From Flavobacterium muglaense (lineage in GTDB: Bacteria > Bacteroidota > Bacteroidia > Flavobacteriales > Flavobacteriaceae): DNA of 52,465 bases. Made by a program: the position numbers and the translations under genes. The DNA lies in contig NZ_JACRUK010000024.1 in the NCBI RefSeq assembly GCF_014305155.1, positions 1 to 52,465 of the forward strand, written 5' to 3'. Below the pieces are notes generated by a model. That model made no database searches. It was not told where the DNA came from and saw only the letters and a list, made by a program, of their open reading frames with translations. How positions within the stretch are numbered: position 1 is the first letter of the stretch; every line of letters starts with the position of its first letter. This document shows positions 27,814-35,313 of the stretch, one piece after another.

Positions 27814-27833
27814 TGTTAAATAACTATAACCTA

Positions 27834-29054
27834 ATGTTAATAAACGCTTTTCAACGCTACTTAAATAATTTTAAAGGATTTTCAAGAGAAATCTGGATAC
27901 TTACCTTAATCACTTTTATCAACAGAGCAGGAACCATGGTTTTGCCTTTTTTATCTAAATATTTAAAAGAAGACTTGCATTTTACGTACGGAGAAGTGGG
28001 CTGGATTATGGTGGCCTTTGGTCTAGGTTCTATGCTAGGCTCTTGGCTTGGCGGTAAACTATCTGATAAAATTGGGTTTTATAAAGTGATGGTTTTTAGT
28101 TTGTTTAGCTCGGGAATATTCTTCTTTGTATTGCAATACATCACCAGTTTCTGGGGATTGTGTTTGGGGATGTTTAGCATCATGACCTTGGCCGATATGT
28201 TTAGACCGGCTATGTTTGTGTCTTTGGGCGCTTACGCAAAGCCTGAAAATAGAACCCGTTCGTTGACTTTAGTACGACTTGCAGTTAACTTAGGATTTGC
28301 AGCTGGACCAGCCTTAGGAGGATTAATCATCATGGGAATAGGATATCAAGGGTTGTTTTGGGTAGATGGAGGTTCATGTGTCGTAGCTATTTTAATATTT
28401 GCTTTATTAGTCAAAGAAAAAAAGAAAACATCGCATCAAGATCCGCACAACAGCATTCTAGAAGTAGCTTCGGTTTTTAAAGACAAAGTTTTTTGGATCT
28501 TTTTGTTTGTGAGCTTTGTTACTGCCATGATTTTTTTCCAATTATTTACCGCCTTACCTTTATATCACAGTGAGCAATTTGGTTTAAGTGAATTTCAAAC
28601 CGGATTATTAATGACCTTAAATGGTTTGCTTATTTTTGCCTTAGAGATGCCAATCGTTAGTTATTTTGAACGTAAGCAAGTGGCAAAACTTAAAGTTATC
28701 TTTTGGGGAGCTTTGATGATGGGGTTTAGCTTTTACACCTTATTGATTAATTTTTGGGCAGGAATGCTAGTCATTAGTATGATCTTCATTTCGATAGGCG
28801 AAATATTTGCGTTTCCGTTTTCCAATACTTTTGCCATGAGTAGAGCACCCAAAGGTCACGAAGGTCGCTATATGGCCTTATATACGATGAGTTTTAGTCT
28901 TGCTCATATTATAAGCTCAAAAGCCGGATTAGGCATCATAGCCGATTATGGCTACCAAGCCAACTGGTTTGTCATGGGAACCTTAGGTGTAGTAGCGGCC
29001 TTTTGCTGTATGTGGATTCAGAAATTATTACAATTAGAATCCGAACCAGTGTAA
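27834..29054 (+). CDS. MFS transporter
   Basis: I start at the ATG at 27834 (406 residues). The only longer in-frame start, GTG at 27813, falls inside the apparent -7 box. The protein has 12 likely helices. The major facilitator signature between helices 2 and 3 is GSWLGGKLSDKIGFYKVMV, and TLVRLAVNLGFAAGPALGG matches helix 5 of drug-efflux-type members. A charged cytoplasmic loop (KEKKKTSHQDPHN) separates the two halves. This suggests a proton-driven exporter, but no substrate can be named. It is divergent from the DUF1684 gene and no clear terminator follows. Confidence 0.88.
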   Translation: MLINAFQRYLNNFKGFSREIWILTLITFINRAGTMVLPFLSKYLKEDLHFTYGEVGWIMVAFGLGSMLGSWLGGKLSDKIGFYKVMVFSLFSSGIFFFVLQYITSFWGLCLGMFSIMTLADMFRPAMFVSLGAYAKPENRTRSLTLVRLAVNLGFAAGPALGGLIIMGIGYQGLFWVDGGSCVVAILIFALLVKEKKKTSHQDPHNSILEVASVFKDKVFWIFLFVSFVTAMIFFQLFTALPLYHSEQFGLSEFQTGLLMTLNGLLIFALEMPIVSYFERKQVAKLKVIFWGALMMGFSFYTLLINFWAGMLVISMIFISIGEIFAFPFSNTFAMSRAPKGHEGRYMALYTMSFSLAHIISSKAGLGIIADYGYQANWFVMGTLGVVAAFCCMWIQKLLQLESEPV

Positions 29055-29130
29055 TTCTTCTTTCTATAACTTCACTCCTACTTTTAAAAACCCATTAAAA
29101 AAAGCTGATTATAAAGTATTTACCATTTAT

Positions 29131-29196
29131 AACTATAAAAATAGTTGTAAAACTATTTAATTAGTTGTAAAACTAAAAATATAGTTGTAAGTTTGA
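29131..29196 (+). promoter_or_regulatory. BlaI-type operator array over the promoter
   Basis: Two perfect 16-bp inverted repeats, ATAGTTGTAAAACTAT (29141-29156) and TTAGTTGTAAAACTAA (29161-29176), lie exactly 20 bases apart. A third left half, ATAGTT, starts at 29181, and an extra right half, AACTAT, starts at 29131, both in the same 20-base register. The promoter TTG (29165-29167), 20 bases, TAAGTTTG (29188-29195) lies inside the array, so bound repressor would block RNA polymerase. BlaI/MecI family dimers are known to bind dyads of this kind. Confidence 0.8.
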
Positions 29197-29278
29197 TTTG
29201 CGTTAAGGCTAGTAGTGTCCTAATCCTCCAATCCCGATAACTATCGAGAGTGGCAAACGCCCAAATAAAAATCATGCT

Positions 29279-29638
29279 ATGCAAAAATTGACCAACAAAG
29301 AAGAAGAAATCATGCACATTTTATGGAAGCTAAAAAAGGCTTTTGTGAAAGAGGTTATGGAAGAAATCACCGTAGATCCGCCACATTACAACACTTTATC
29401 GACGATTATTAGAAATCTTGAGGAGAAGGGATATGTGGGATATAATGCTTTTGGGAAAACACATCAATACTACCCTATCGTGGCGATTGAGGAGTACCGA
29501 AAAAAATTCATGCACACGGCAATTGACCATTATTTTAATAGTTCGTATAAAAATATGGTGTCGTTTTTTGCCAAAGAAGAAAAGATTTCGGCGGCTGAGT
29601 TGCGTGAGATTCTGGAAATGATTGAAAACAAAAAATAG
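29279..29638 (+). CDS. BlaI/MecI/CopY family transcriptional repressor
   Basis: This 119-residue winged-helix repressor has an N-terminal DNA-binding part (LTNKEEEIMHILWKLKKAFVKEVMEEI, then HYNTLSTIIRNLEEKGYVGYNAFGKTHQYYP). Its C-terminal helices form the dimer and carry the site that the partner protease usually cuts. The paired M56 metallopeptidase gene begins three bases after its stop. It should repress its own operon through the dyads at 29131-29196 until the membrane sensor triggers its cleavage. What the system senses is not visible. No beta-lactamase gene is nearby. Confidence 0.92.
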   Translation: MQKLTNKEEEIMHILWKLKKAFVKEVMEEITVDPPHYNTLSTIIRNLEEKGYVGYNAFGKTHQYYPIVAIEEYRKKFMHTAIDHYFNSSYKNMVSFFAKEEKISAAELREILEMIENKK

Positions 29639-29641
29639 GCT

Positions 29642-31336
29642 ATGGAAGCGATATTTATTTACCTCGTGAAATCAAGTGGATTACTGGCTTTGTTTTTTAT
29701 AAGCTACCATGTTCTATTACGCAAAGAAACTTTTTTTACCGCTAACCGTTGGTTTTTACTATCCGGTTTAGGTACTGCATTGCTTTTGCCATTGCTGGTT
29801 TACACCAAGGTGGTTTGGGTTGAACCAGTAACAACGACAATGGACTGGACTGCGCTTCCGGTGACCACTGTTATAGAGCAAAAGACATTGATGGATTATT
29901 TTCCGTTTATTTTGGCCTCCGTTTATGGTATTGGCATACTGGTTTTGGCTGTTAAATTCCTCTATGATTTTTACAGTTTAAAGCTATTATTAAAAGGGAA
30001 ATCAACACAGCGTCAAGCGGATTACAAATTGGTTGACACCAAAGAAAATCTAGCTCCTTTTTCGTACTTCAACACGATTGTATACAATTCGGCGCTATAT
30101 ACAGCAACCGAATTAGAGAATATCCTAGAGCATGAAAAAGTGCATAGTGATCAAAATCATACACTTGACGTACTAGTTTCTAGAGCGTTTTGTATTGTTT
30201 TTTGGTTCAATCCGTTTGTTTGGTTGTACAAAAAATCGGTTTTACAAAACTTAGAATTCATTGCCGATAGTGAGGCTACCAAAAAGATAACCGACAAAAA
30301 AGCGTACCAAATCACACTTTTAAAAATAACAACACAAGAGAATTGTGTTGCCATTACCAATCATTTTTATCAATCATTAATCAAAAAACGAATCGTTATG
30401 TTAAACAAAAATCAATCAAAAAAAAGGAATTATTGGAAGTATTTATTAGTTGTTCCAGCGCTTGTTGCGTTTGTACTATCATTTCAAATAGAAGTTGTTG
30501 CGCAAGAGAAAAAAAATATAGCAACCAATGTGAGTACACAAATAATTGACCACATCATTGATAAAGACGCTACCGATTTAGATCTTGAAAATTTAGCGAC
30601 ACTCTTAAAAAAATCTCAGGATGTTGATTTAGTATTCTCTAATATTAAACGCAATGCCAAAGGTGAAATAACAGCTATAAAATTATCTTTTAATGATAAA
30701 AAGGGAACCAAAGGCATTAATGAGCAAAAAGGAAATAAACCAATTAGTCCAGTACGTTTTGTATCAAAAAAATATGATGATGGTAAAATCGAAATTGGGT
30801 TTTACTCAGAAGAGGAAGAATACCCAATTGAAAATGAAGATATAACCGCATCAAAAGGAACCGAAACAAGCACAACCACCACTACAACTAATTCTGAAAC
30901 GATTATTAGCAGCACTACAAATACTAACCCTAGTATCCCTCAATCACAAATAAAGAGTCATAACAAAATACAACAAAGTCAAGACGAAATTGAACTTCAA
31001 AATAATAATATTAATAAAACAACGCGCACTATCAAAATAGTACAAAGTGAAACAGATGGTATACTTGGAGAAGCTACTTATTACATTAATGGAAAAATAG
31101 CTACTAAAGAAGAAGTTGAAAAAATTGATCCTAATGCAATAAAAAGGATGGATGTTAATAAGTCTACTAAAAATGGGAATACAGTTAAGATCGTAACAAA
31201 AACTGAATTAGATGAAAAAACACAAGCTTCAGAAGATTTGAAACAAGCCAAAAGAGATCGAACTCAAGCTATCCAAGATCGCAAGCAAGCAATAGAAGAT
31301 CGAAAACAGGCTATAGAAGATCAAAACAATAATTAA
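29642..31336 (+). CDS. BlaR1-like M56 family membrane metallopeptidase
   Basis: This 564-residue protein has N-terminal membrane helices at about 8-24, 36-55 and 88-110. The zinc protease motif HEKVH lies at residues 164-168 in a cytoplasmic loop, and a fourth helix follows at about 265-285. The remaining 280 residues should be periplasmic. They are Lys/Asn/Thr-rich and show no penicillin-binding domain, unlike BlaR1, so the signal is probably not a beta-lactam. The C-terminus ends in four heptads of the type KQAIEDR, likely a coiled coil. It is co-transcribed with the BlaI-type repressor and presumably inactivates it on stimulation. Confidence 0.88.
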   Translation: MEAIFIYLVKSSGLLALFFISYHVLLRKETFFTANRWFLLSGLGTALLLPLLVYTKVVWVEPVTTTMDWTALPVTTVIEQKTLMDYFPFILASVYGIGILVLAVKFLYDFYSLKLLLKGKSTQRQADYKLVDTKENLAPFSYFNTIVYNSALYTATELENILEHEKVHSDQNHTLDVLVSRAFCIVFWFNPFVWLYKKSVLQNLEFIADSEATKKITDKKAYQITLLKITTQENCVAITNHFYQSLIKKRIVMLNKNQSKKRNYWKYLLVVPALVAFVLSFQIEVVAQEKKNIATNVSTQIIDHIIDKDATDLDLENLATLLKKSQDVDLVFSNIKRNAKGEITAIKLSFNDKKGTKGINEQKGNKPISPVRFVSKKYDDGKIEIGFYSEEEEYPIENEDITASKGTETSTTTTTTNSETIISSTTNTNPSIPQSQIKSHNKIQQSQDEIELQNNNINKTTRTIKIVQSETDGILGEATYYINGKIATKEEVEKIDPNAIKRMDVNKSTKNGNTVKIVTKTELDEKTQASEDLKQAKRDRTQAIQDRKQAIEDRKQAIEDQNNN

Positions 31337-31360
31337 ATCAAAGCTATAAAAACACTCCTA

Positions 31361-31394
31361 AAAGGCGGTCCTTAATCAAGACCGTCTTTTTTTT
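31361..31394 (+). terminator. Terminator after the BlaI/M56 operon
   Basis: A 10-bp stem with one G-T pair (31361-31370 with 31380-31389) is followed by T to 31394. It ends the repressor/protease operon and separates it from the small gene at 31423. Confidence 0.88.
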
Positions 31395-31395
31395 A

Positions 31396-31403
31396 TATCT
31401 TTG
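31396..31403 (+). promoter_or_regulatory. -7 element of the 46-residue protein gene
   Basis: TATCTTTG fits TAnnTTTG and lies 19 bases before the ATG at 31423. The -33 box is not clear and would fall inside the preceding terminator. Confidence 0.45.
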
Positions 31404-31422
31404 AAAAAAAATAAAACTCTAT

Positions 31423-31563
31423 ATGTTTAAAATTGTAGCCCAAATTAACAAGTTACTATTGCCTAGCTTTACCAAACAAAGGTTAGATTTAGCCACAGCC
31501 AAAAAGTGGCAAATGGCAATTATAGGATTTCGCTATTACGTAACTACAAGAGCGCTAGGATAG
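31423..31563 (+). CDS. 46-residue basic protein of unknown function
   Basis: This short gene has an ATG at 31423 and TAG at 31561-31563, and stands alone between a terminator and tRNA-Arg. The product starts MFKIVAQINKLLLPSFTKQR and ends FRYYVTTRALG. It is basic, probably a helical pair, and has no signal peptide. I recall similar proteins of about this length in Flavobacterium genomes, sometimes labelled SsrA-binding protein. The size is far too small for SmpB, so I do not adopt that name. A -7 box and a preceding terminator support independent transcription. Confidence 0.6.
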   Translation: MFKIVAQINKLLLPSFTKQRLDLATAKKWQMAIIGFRYYVTTRALG

Positions 31564-31607
31564 TGTGAAAAACTTTCGTTTTTTTTTGATTTTTTTTCAA
31601 AAGAGAC

Positions 31608-31637
31608 TTGCAAAACTCTAAATTATCTCTATCTTTG
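31608..31637 (+). promoter_or_regulatory. Promoter of tRNA-Arg
   Basis: TTG (31608-31610), 19 bases, TATCTTTG (31630-31637) is a full Bacteroidota consensus promoter. It ends 36 bases before the mature tRNA. Confidence 0.8.
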
Positions 31638-31673
31638 CACCCGCAACAACGTTATTACAACGACTGCAAAAAT

Positions 31674-31747
31674 GGCCTTGTGGCGCAACTGAATAGCGCA
31701 CTTGATTACGGCTCAAGAGGTTACTGGTTTGAATCCAGTCAAGGTCA
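31674..31747 (+). tRNA. tRNA-Arg (anticodon ACG)
   Basis: The 74 bases fold as a cloverleaf. The acceptor stem is GGCCTTG with CAAGGTC (one G-T pair). The D stem is GCGC/GCGC, the anticodon stem CTTGA/TCAAG with loop TTACGGC, and the T stem ACTGG/CCAGT with loop TTTGAAT. The anticodon ACG reads Arg CGN codons after A34 is deaminated to inosine. The discriminator base is A and the CCA end is not encoded. A consensus promoter precedes it and a terminator starts four bases after it. Confidence 0.95.
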
Positions 31748-31750
31748 CAA

Positions 31751-31777
31751 AACCCCAACATCTGTTGGGGTTTTTTT
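31751..31777 (+). terminator. Terminator of tRNA-Arg
   Basis: AACCCCAACA (31751-31760) pairs with TGTTGGGGTT (31763-31772) across a two-base centre and is followed by T to 31777. Confidence 0.9.
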
Positions 31778-31853
31778 ATGGATTATAATGAAGAATTTTA
31801 CATTTTAAATCAAGATTCACACTAGTTCCCACTAGATATTATTTGATTTCCGT

Positions 31854-31861
31854 TACTTTTG
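31854..31861 (+). promoter_or_regulatory. -7 element of the YdjM-like gene
   Basis: TACTTTTG fits TAnnTTTG and ends four bases before the ATG at 31866. Transcription would begin at or next to the A of the start codon, which suggests a leaderless message. Confidence 0.5.
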
Positions 31862-31865
31862 TTTT

Positions 31866-32861
31866 ATGGACTCTTTTACTCAAATAGCTTTAGGAATTGC
31901 CGTTGCTGAAGTATGCGCTGGCAAAAAACTTAAAAACAAAACCGTTTTATACGGTTCAATTCTAGGTACAATTCCCGACTTAGATGTTCTAGTTGGTCTA
32001 TTTTTAGATCCTGTAGATGCAGTCTTAATTCACCGAGGCATCAGTCATTCGCTTTTTCTGTTTGGATTATTATCCCCTGTTTTAGGTTGGATTATTTCAA
32101 AAATAGAAAAAGGTAAAATCAGCTATCTTCGCGCCTCTAACATGGTTTTTTGGTGCTTTTTTACCCATGTACTATTAGATATGTTTACCTCTTGGGGCAC
32201 ACAAATTTTATGGCCTTTAGACTATCGGTTTGCACTAAAAACAATTTTTGTTATCGATCCCTTATATACTATCCCGCTTGTCATTGCATTGCTTATGGTT
32301 TGGAAAACAAAAGATGTTGTACTTCGCAAGAAATACATCATCAGGGGCTTGTTCATCAGCAGTTTTTATCTGCTTGTATCGTGTTTTATAAAACTATATG
32401 CTTTAAACCAATTTGAAAAAGCATTGTATAATCAAGGAATTCAATATTCTGAGATTATTGTTAAACCTACTGCTTTCAATATCATTTTATGGAATGCCAA
32501 CGTAGCTACGACAAACAGTTATTTATTGGCCGACTATTCCTTATTGGACAGCCAGCCAATTACATTTACTTCTTACGACAAAAATAAAAATTTAGACTTG
32601 CAGTTAAATGGAAATTCTGACTTTGAAAAACTGAAAAAAGCGAGCGAAGGATGGTATATCCTAACTCAAAAAAACAACTCTTTATTCTTCAATGATTTGC
32701 GTTTTGGACTATTAAACGACAACCCACAAAACCCACAATTTGCTTTTAACTATAAATTTATTGCCAAAGAATCTGAATTAAAAGCCGTTGAAGTTCACAA
32801 AAGTAAAAGAGACGGAAAGCGATTACTTTTAAAAATCGCTAACCGTATAAAAGGAAACTAA
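31866..32861 (+). CDS. YdjM-like membrane-bound metal-dependent hydrolase
   Basis: This 331-residue membrane protein resembles the YdjM family (old DUF457). MDSFTQIALGIAVAEVCAGKK at the start is characteristic. The conserved polar residues follow: GTIPDLDVL (Asp pair), HRGISHS (His pair) and FTHVLLDMFTSWGTQILWP (His-Asp), which together suggest a metal site within the membrane. It has four to five helices up to about residue 175, then a soluble C-terminal part. The family is loosely annotated as metal-dependent hydrolase, and the true substrate is unknown. The start codon follows a -7 box directly. Confidence 0.86.
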   Translation: MDSFTQIALGIAVAEVCAGKKLKNKTVLYGSILGTIPDLDVLVGLFLDPVDAVLIHRGISHSLFLFGLLSPVLGWIISKIEKGKISYLRASNMVFWCFFTHVLLDMFTSWGTQILWPLDYRFALKTIFVIDPLYTIPLVIALLMVWKTKDVVLRKKYIIRGLFISSFYLLVSCFIKLYALNQFEKALYNQGIQYSEIIVKPTAFNIILWNANVATTNSYLLADYSLLDSQPITFTSYDKNKNLDLQLNGNSDFEKLKKASEGWYILTQKNNSLFFNDLRFGLLNDNPQNPQFAFNYKFIAKESELKAVEVHKSKRDGKRLLLKIANRIKGN

Positions 32862-32905
32862 GGAGTTTATAAATTCCTTATCTCAACCCTTTTTGGGGTA
32901 ATTAA
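32861..32905. terminator. Weak hairpins between convergent genes
   Basis: AAGGAGTTTATAAATTCCTT (32861-32880) is an imperfect palindrome, and a short ACCC/GGGGT hairpin follows. Neither has a good T-tract. They may still serve the two convergent genes. Confidence 0.3.
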
Positions 32906-32910
32906 ATTAT

Positions 32911-34188
32911 CTAATTCAGCCATCTATTCAAAGTTTCCATTATCAATGCTTGCTCTTTTTCAGGGAAATTTTTCACTCTTGTGGAATGGCTGCCTTCTGG
33001 AAGTACCATTTTTAGGGCATCTAATTTTGGCTTTGGTGTTGGCGCACAAGAGTACCAAGTATCATAACCTCCATAGATATATAAAATGTGATTTCCTTTT
33101 TTCTCTACATAGCTACGCACTTTTTTTATGTATTTTGAATTGTATCTAATCTTTACCTCTTTTGGCGCAAAACGATCATTTGAAGTACTTTTCACAATTT
33201 GCAGCAAATCAGCAACAGCTGAAAAATCAAAACCATAATACCCCAATTCGCTTAGATGTTGATAATAAGAAGGCAAATAATTAAAATACATCTTATCGTT
33301 GTAAGTCCCTACCCCAACAATACCGTTCAAATAATCAAACAATTCTTTAGCCGATGCTGTTTCTGAGGGAATTGTATCACACTTTCCTCCCCATTGCCAA
33401 AAAGAAAAAGGAAATTCTAAAACGGCATATTCTAAAGCTTCCGCAAAAGGAACTTCGGTAAAATTCATTTTATTTTTATGGGCATATTCCTCGAATTCTT
33501 TTAGAACCGAAACTCTATTCTGCAAAACTGCTCGCTGAAATGTCGAAATTTTTGCTCTGCATTCTGCTGTCCCAATAGTTCTTGTATGCTGTATTGTCCG
33601 TGGATCTTCCAGAGAATTAATCAACGGAGCAACATAAGGCATTACTACATCAACATCGTTTGGATATTTCGATTTATAAATTAAAGCCGTTTCTCCTCCT
33701 TTACTAATTCCAGTCGAAATCCATTTTCCAGTGTATAACTGTTTCAGTTTAGTCACAATACTATGGTAATCCGCAATCGCTTGATCATTGGTCAAATATT
33801 CCCAAGGAATCGGGTTAGGACGTGACTTCCCATAAAAACGATATTCGACCGCAACTTGATTTGCGTTCAATAACGTACTCACTTCACTTTTACTATTTCC
33901 TGTATTATAGCCGTGCGTTTCAATCACCATCGGACTATTAAAATCAATATGGGACAAGTAAATATAATGTTTAAAAGTTCCTTTATCGGGATGCTTGTGA
34001 TCTAATGGTTCTTCCAAAATTATCTGAAAGGATTCAGAATAGCCTTCTAAATTTTTTATATCCGTAATTTCAGCTTTTGGAAATAATTCGGTTAATTTTT
34101 GGGATAAATCTGATGTTGTTTGAGCAGAACTATAACAAGTGCTTAGGAAAACAAAAAGCAACAACAGTACACTTCGGACTTTTTTCAT
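32911..34188 (-). CDS. S37 family (PS-10-like) exported serine peptidase
   Basis: This 425-residue protein has a signal peptide (to SSA/Q near residue 22). It is an alpha/beta-hydrolase-fold peptidase that resembles the PS-10 prolyl tripeptidyl aminopeptidase (MEROPS S37), a relative of S28. The catalytic set is visible: Ser162 in GISKGG, Asp376 in GGYDTWYS and His401 in GSHSTR. The segment FPFSFWQWGGKCDTIP lies in the expected lid region. Known members of these families cleave after proline. It is divergent from the 3-hydroxyproline operon and carries the same upstream element as SusC and the catabolic operon, so it is probably co-induced for proline-rich peptide digestion. Confidence 0.82.
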   Translation of the reverse strand: MKKVRSVLLLLFVFLSTCYSSAQTTSDLSQKLTELFPKAEITDIKNLEGYSESFQIILEEPLDHKHPDKGTFKHYIYLSHIDFNSPMVIETHGYNTGNSKSEVSTLLNANQVAVEYRFYGKSRPNPIPWEYLTNDQAIADYHSIVTKLKQLYTGKWISTGISKGGETALIYKSKYPNDVDVVMPYVAPLINSLEDPRTIQHTRTIGTAECRAKISTFQRAVLQNRVSVLKEFEEYAHKNKMNFTEVPFAEALEYAVLEFPFSFWQWGGKCDTIPSETASAKELFDYLNGIVGVGTYNDKMYFNYLPSYYQHLSELGYYGFDFSAVADLLQIVKSTSNDRFAPKEVKIRYNSKYIKKVRSYVEKKGNHILYIYGGYDTWYSCAPTPKPKLDALKMVLPEGSHSTRVKNFPEKEQALIMETLNRWLN

Positions 34189-34211
34189 TTTATGAGGTTT
34201 GATTTATTTTT

Positions 34212-34257
34212 TAAAATTACAGCCAATAAAGCTCTTTAACCGATACTATATTACCCT
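34212..34257 (-). promoter_or_regulatory. Control region of the S37 gene: 15-bp element plus -7-like box
   Basis: On the minus strand AGGGTAATATAGTAT (34257-34243) is followed by 23 bases and then TAATTTTA (34219-34212), one base off TAnnTTTG. The 15-bp element is identical to the one upstream of the DapA-like gene at 51444-51458. There is no TTG at -33, as expected for an activator-dependent promoter. Confidence 0.65.
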
Positions 34258-34340
34258 TGATTTATGTTATTTTATCTGTTTTATGGTAAAATAAAACAAT
34301 GTCAAAAATATTGATTTACTTTATTCCAAATTTGTAAAAA

Positions 34341-35303
34341 ATGAAAACAATTCAACTTATTTCTGATCACTTTATTGATACTAATTGCAATTTCAAAAGC
34401 TTAATTGAAGCCTTGCGCATAGGTTTTTCAAATACTAAAATTGAAGTTCCAATGCGTCATCATCATGACTACAAAAACCCAGAAGAAGATAAAGATTCTA
34501 CTTTATTATTAATGCCTGCTTTTAATCCAGGGAATGATTTGGGTGTGAAAATTGTTACTGTGAGTCCAAATAACGGGAAATATGATTTACCTGCTATTCA
34601 AGGTACTTATATCTATATGGATGCGCACAAAGGAAACATCAAAGCAATCTTGGATGCCAAATCAATGACTGCAAAAAGAACCGCTGCAACATCTGCCTTA
34701 GCTAGTAGTTATCTCTCTAGAGAGAATTCAGATTCTTTGTTAATGATTGGAACAGGAGCTTTGGCAATCAGTTTAATTCAAGCTCATTCCAGTGTACGTC
34801 CTATTAAGAAAGTATATGTATGGGGCAGAAATAACGCTAAAGCACAAGCGGTTTGTGATGGTTTAAAAGATTTTCCTTTTAGTTGTGAAACAGTCGAAAA
34901 CATAGAAGATGCCATTCAAAAAGTGGCTATTATTTCATGTGCCACTTTATCTCCTACTCCACTTGTTTTTGGAAAAGATTTGCAAGAAGGACAACATCTG
35001 GATTTAGTGGGCGCTTATAAAAAAGACATGCGTGAAGCTGATGACGAAGCGATTCTAAAATCGAGTGTTTTTATAGATACCTACCAAGGCGGATTAAAAG
35101 AAAGTGGCGACATTTTGATTCCGCTTAACACAAATGTTATCACCAAAGAGGATATAAAAGCGGATTTATTCGAATTGTGCTCAGACAGCAAAAAAGGAAG
35201 AATTTCTGAAAACGAAATCACTTATTTCAAATCAGTTGGGCATGCGCTTGAAGATTTAGTGGCGGCCTCCCATTTTTATCAAGAATTTATTTCATCAAAA
35301 TAA
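34341..35303 (+). CDS. Delta1-pyrroline-2-carboxylate reductase (ornithine cyclodeaminase/mu-crystallin family)
   Basis: This 320-residue NAD(P)-dependent enzyme of the ornithine cyclodeaminase/mu-crystallin family has ILDAKSMTAKRTAATSALASSYLS (about 111-134) with the substrate-binding Lys and Arg. The dinucleotide fold is MIGTGALAISLIQAHSSV, and HLDLVGAYKKDMREADD carries the family Asp. Next to the trans-3-hydroxyproline dehydratase gene (10 bases downstream) its most likely reaction is reduction of delta1-pyrroline-2-carboxylate to L-proline. Ornithine cyclodeaminase is the main alternative and cannot be excluded by sequence alone. Confidence 0.85.
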   Translation: MKTIQLISDHFIDTNCNFKSLIEALRIGFSNTKIEVPMRHHHDYKNPEEDKDSTLLLMPAFNPGNDLGVKIVTVSPNNGKYDLPAIQGTYIYMDAHKGNIKAILDAKSMTAKRTAATSALASSYLSRENSDSLLMIGTGALAISLIQAHSSVRPIKKVYVWGRNNAKAQAVCDGLKDFPFSCETVENIEDAIQKVAIISCATLSPTPLVFGKDLQEGQHLDLVGAYKKDMREADDEAILKSSVFIDTYQGGLKESGDILIPLNTNVITKEDIKADLFELCSDSKKGRISENEITYFKSVGHALEDLVAASHFYQEFISSK

Positions 35304-35313
35304 TTCACTTATT

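Noticed and set aside
27813..27833. GTG start for the MFS transporter
   Set aside because: It shares a base with the -7 promoter box; the ATG at 27834 is the first start inside a plausible transcript.
29234..29252. Small CGATA/TATCG hairpin in the leader of the BlaI-type gene as an attenuator
   Set aside because: The stem is only five base pairs with a two-base loop and no T-run; not enough to claim a function.
29642..31336. Beta-lactam resistance sensor BlaR1
   Set aside because: No penicillin-binding domain and no beta-lactamase gene nearby; only the M56 protease part is shared with BlaR1.
31608..31808. A 66-codon open frame on the plus strand
   Set aside because: It runs straight through the tRNA-Arg gene, its promoter and terminator; chance reading frame.
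34283..34297. An inverted copy of the 15-bp element facing the 3-hydroxyproline operon
   Set aside because: It matches at only 10 of 15 positions and its distance to the nearest -7-like box is 29, not 23 bases.
34341..35303. True ornithine cyclodeaminase making proline from ornithine
   Set aside because: Possible by family, but the adjacent trans-3-hydroxyproline dehydratase makes pyrroline-2-carboxylate reduction the better call.
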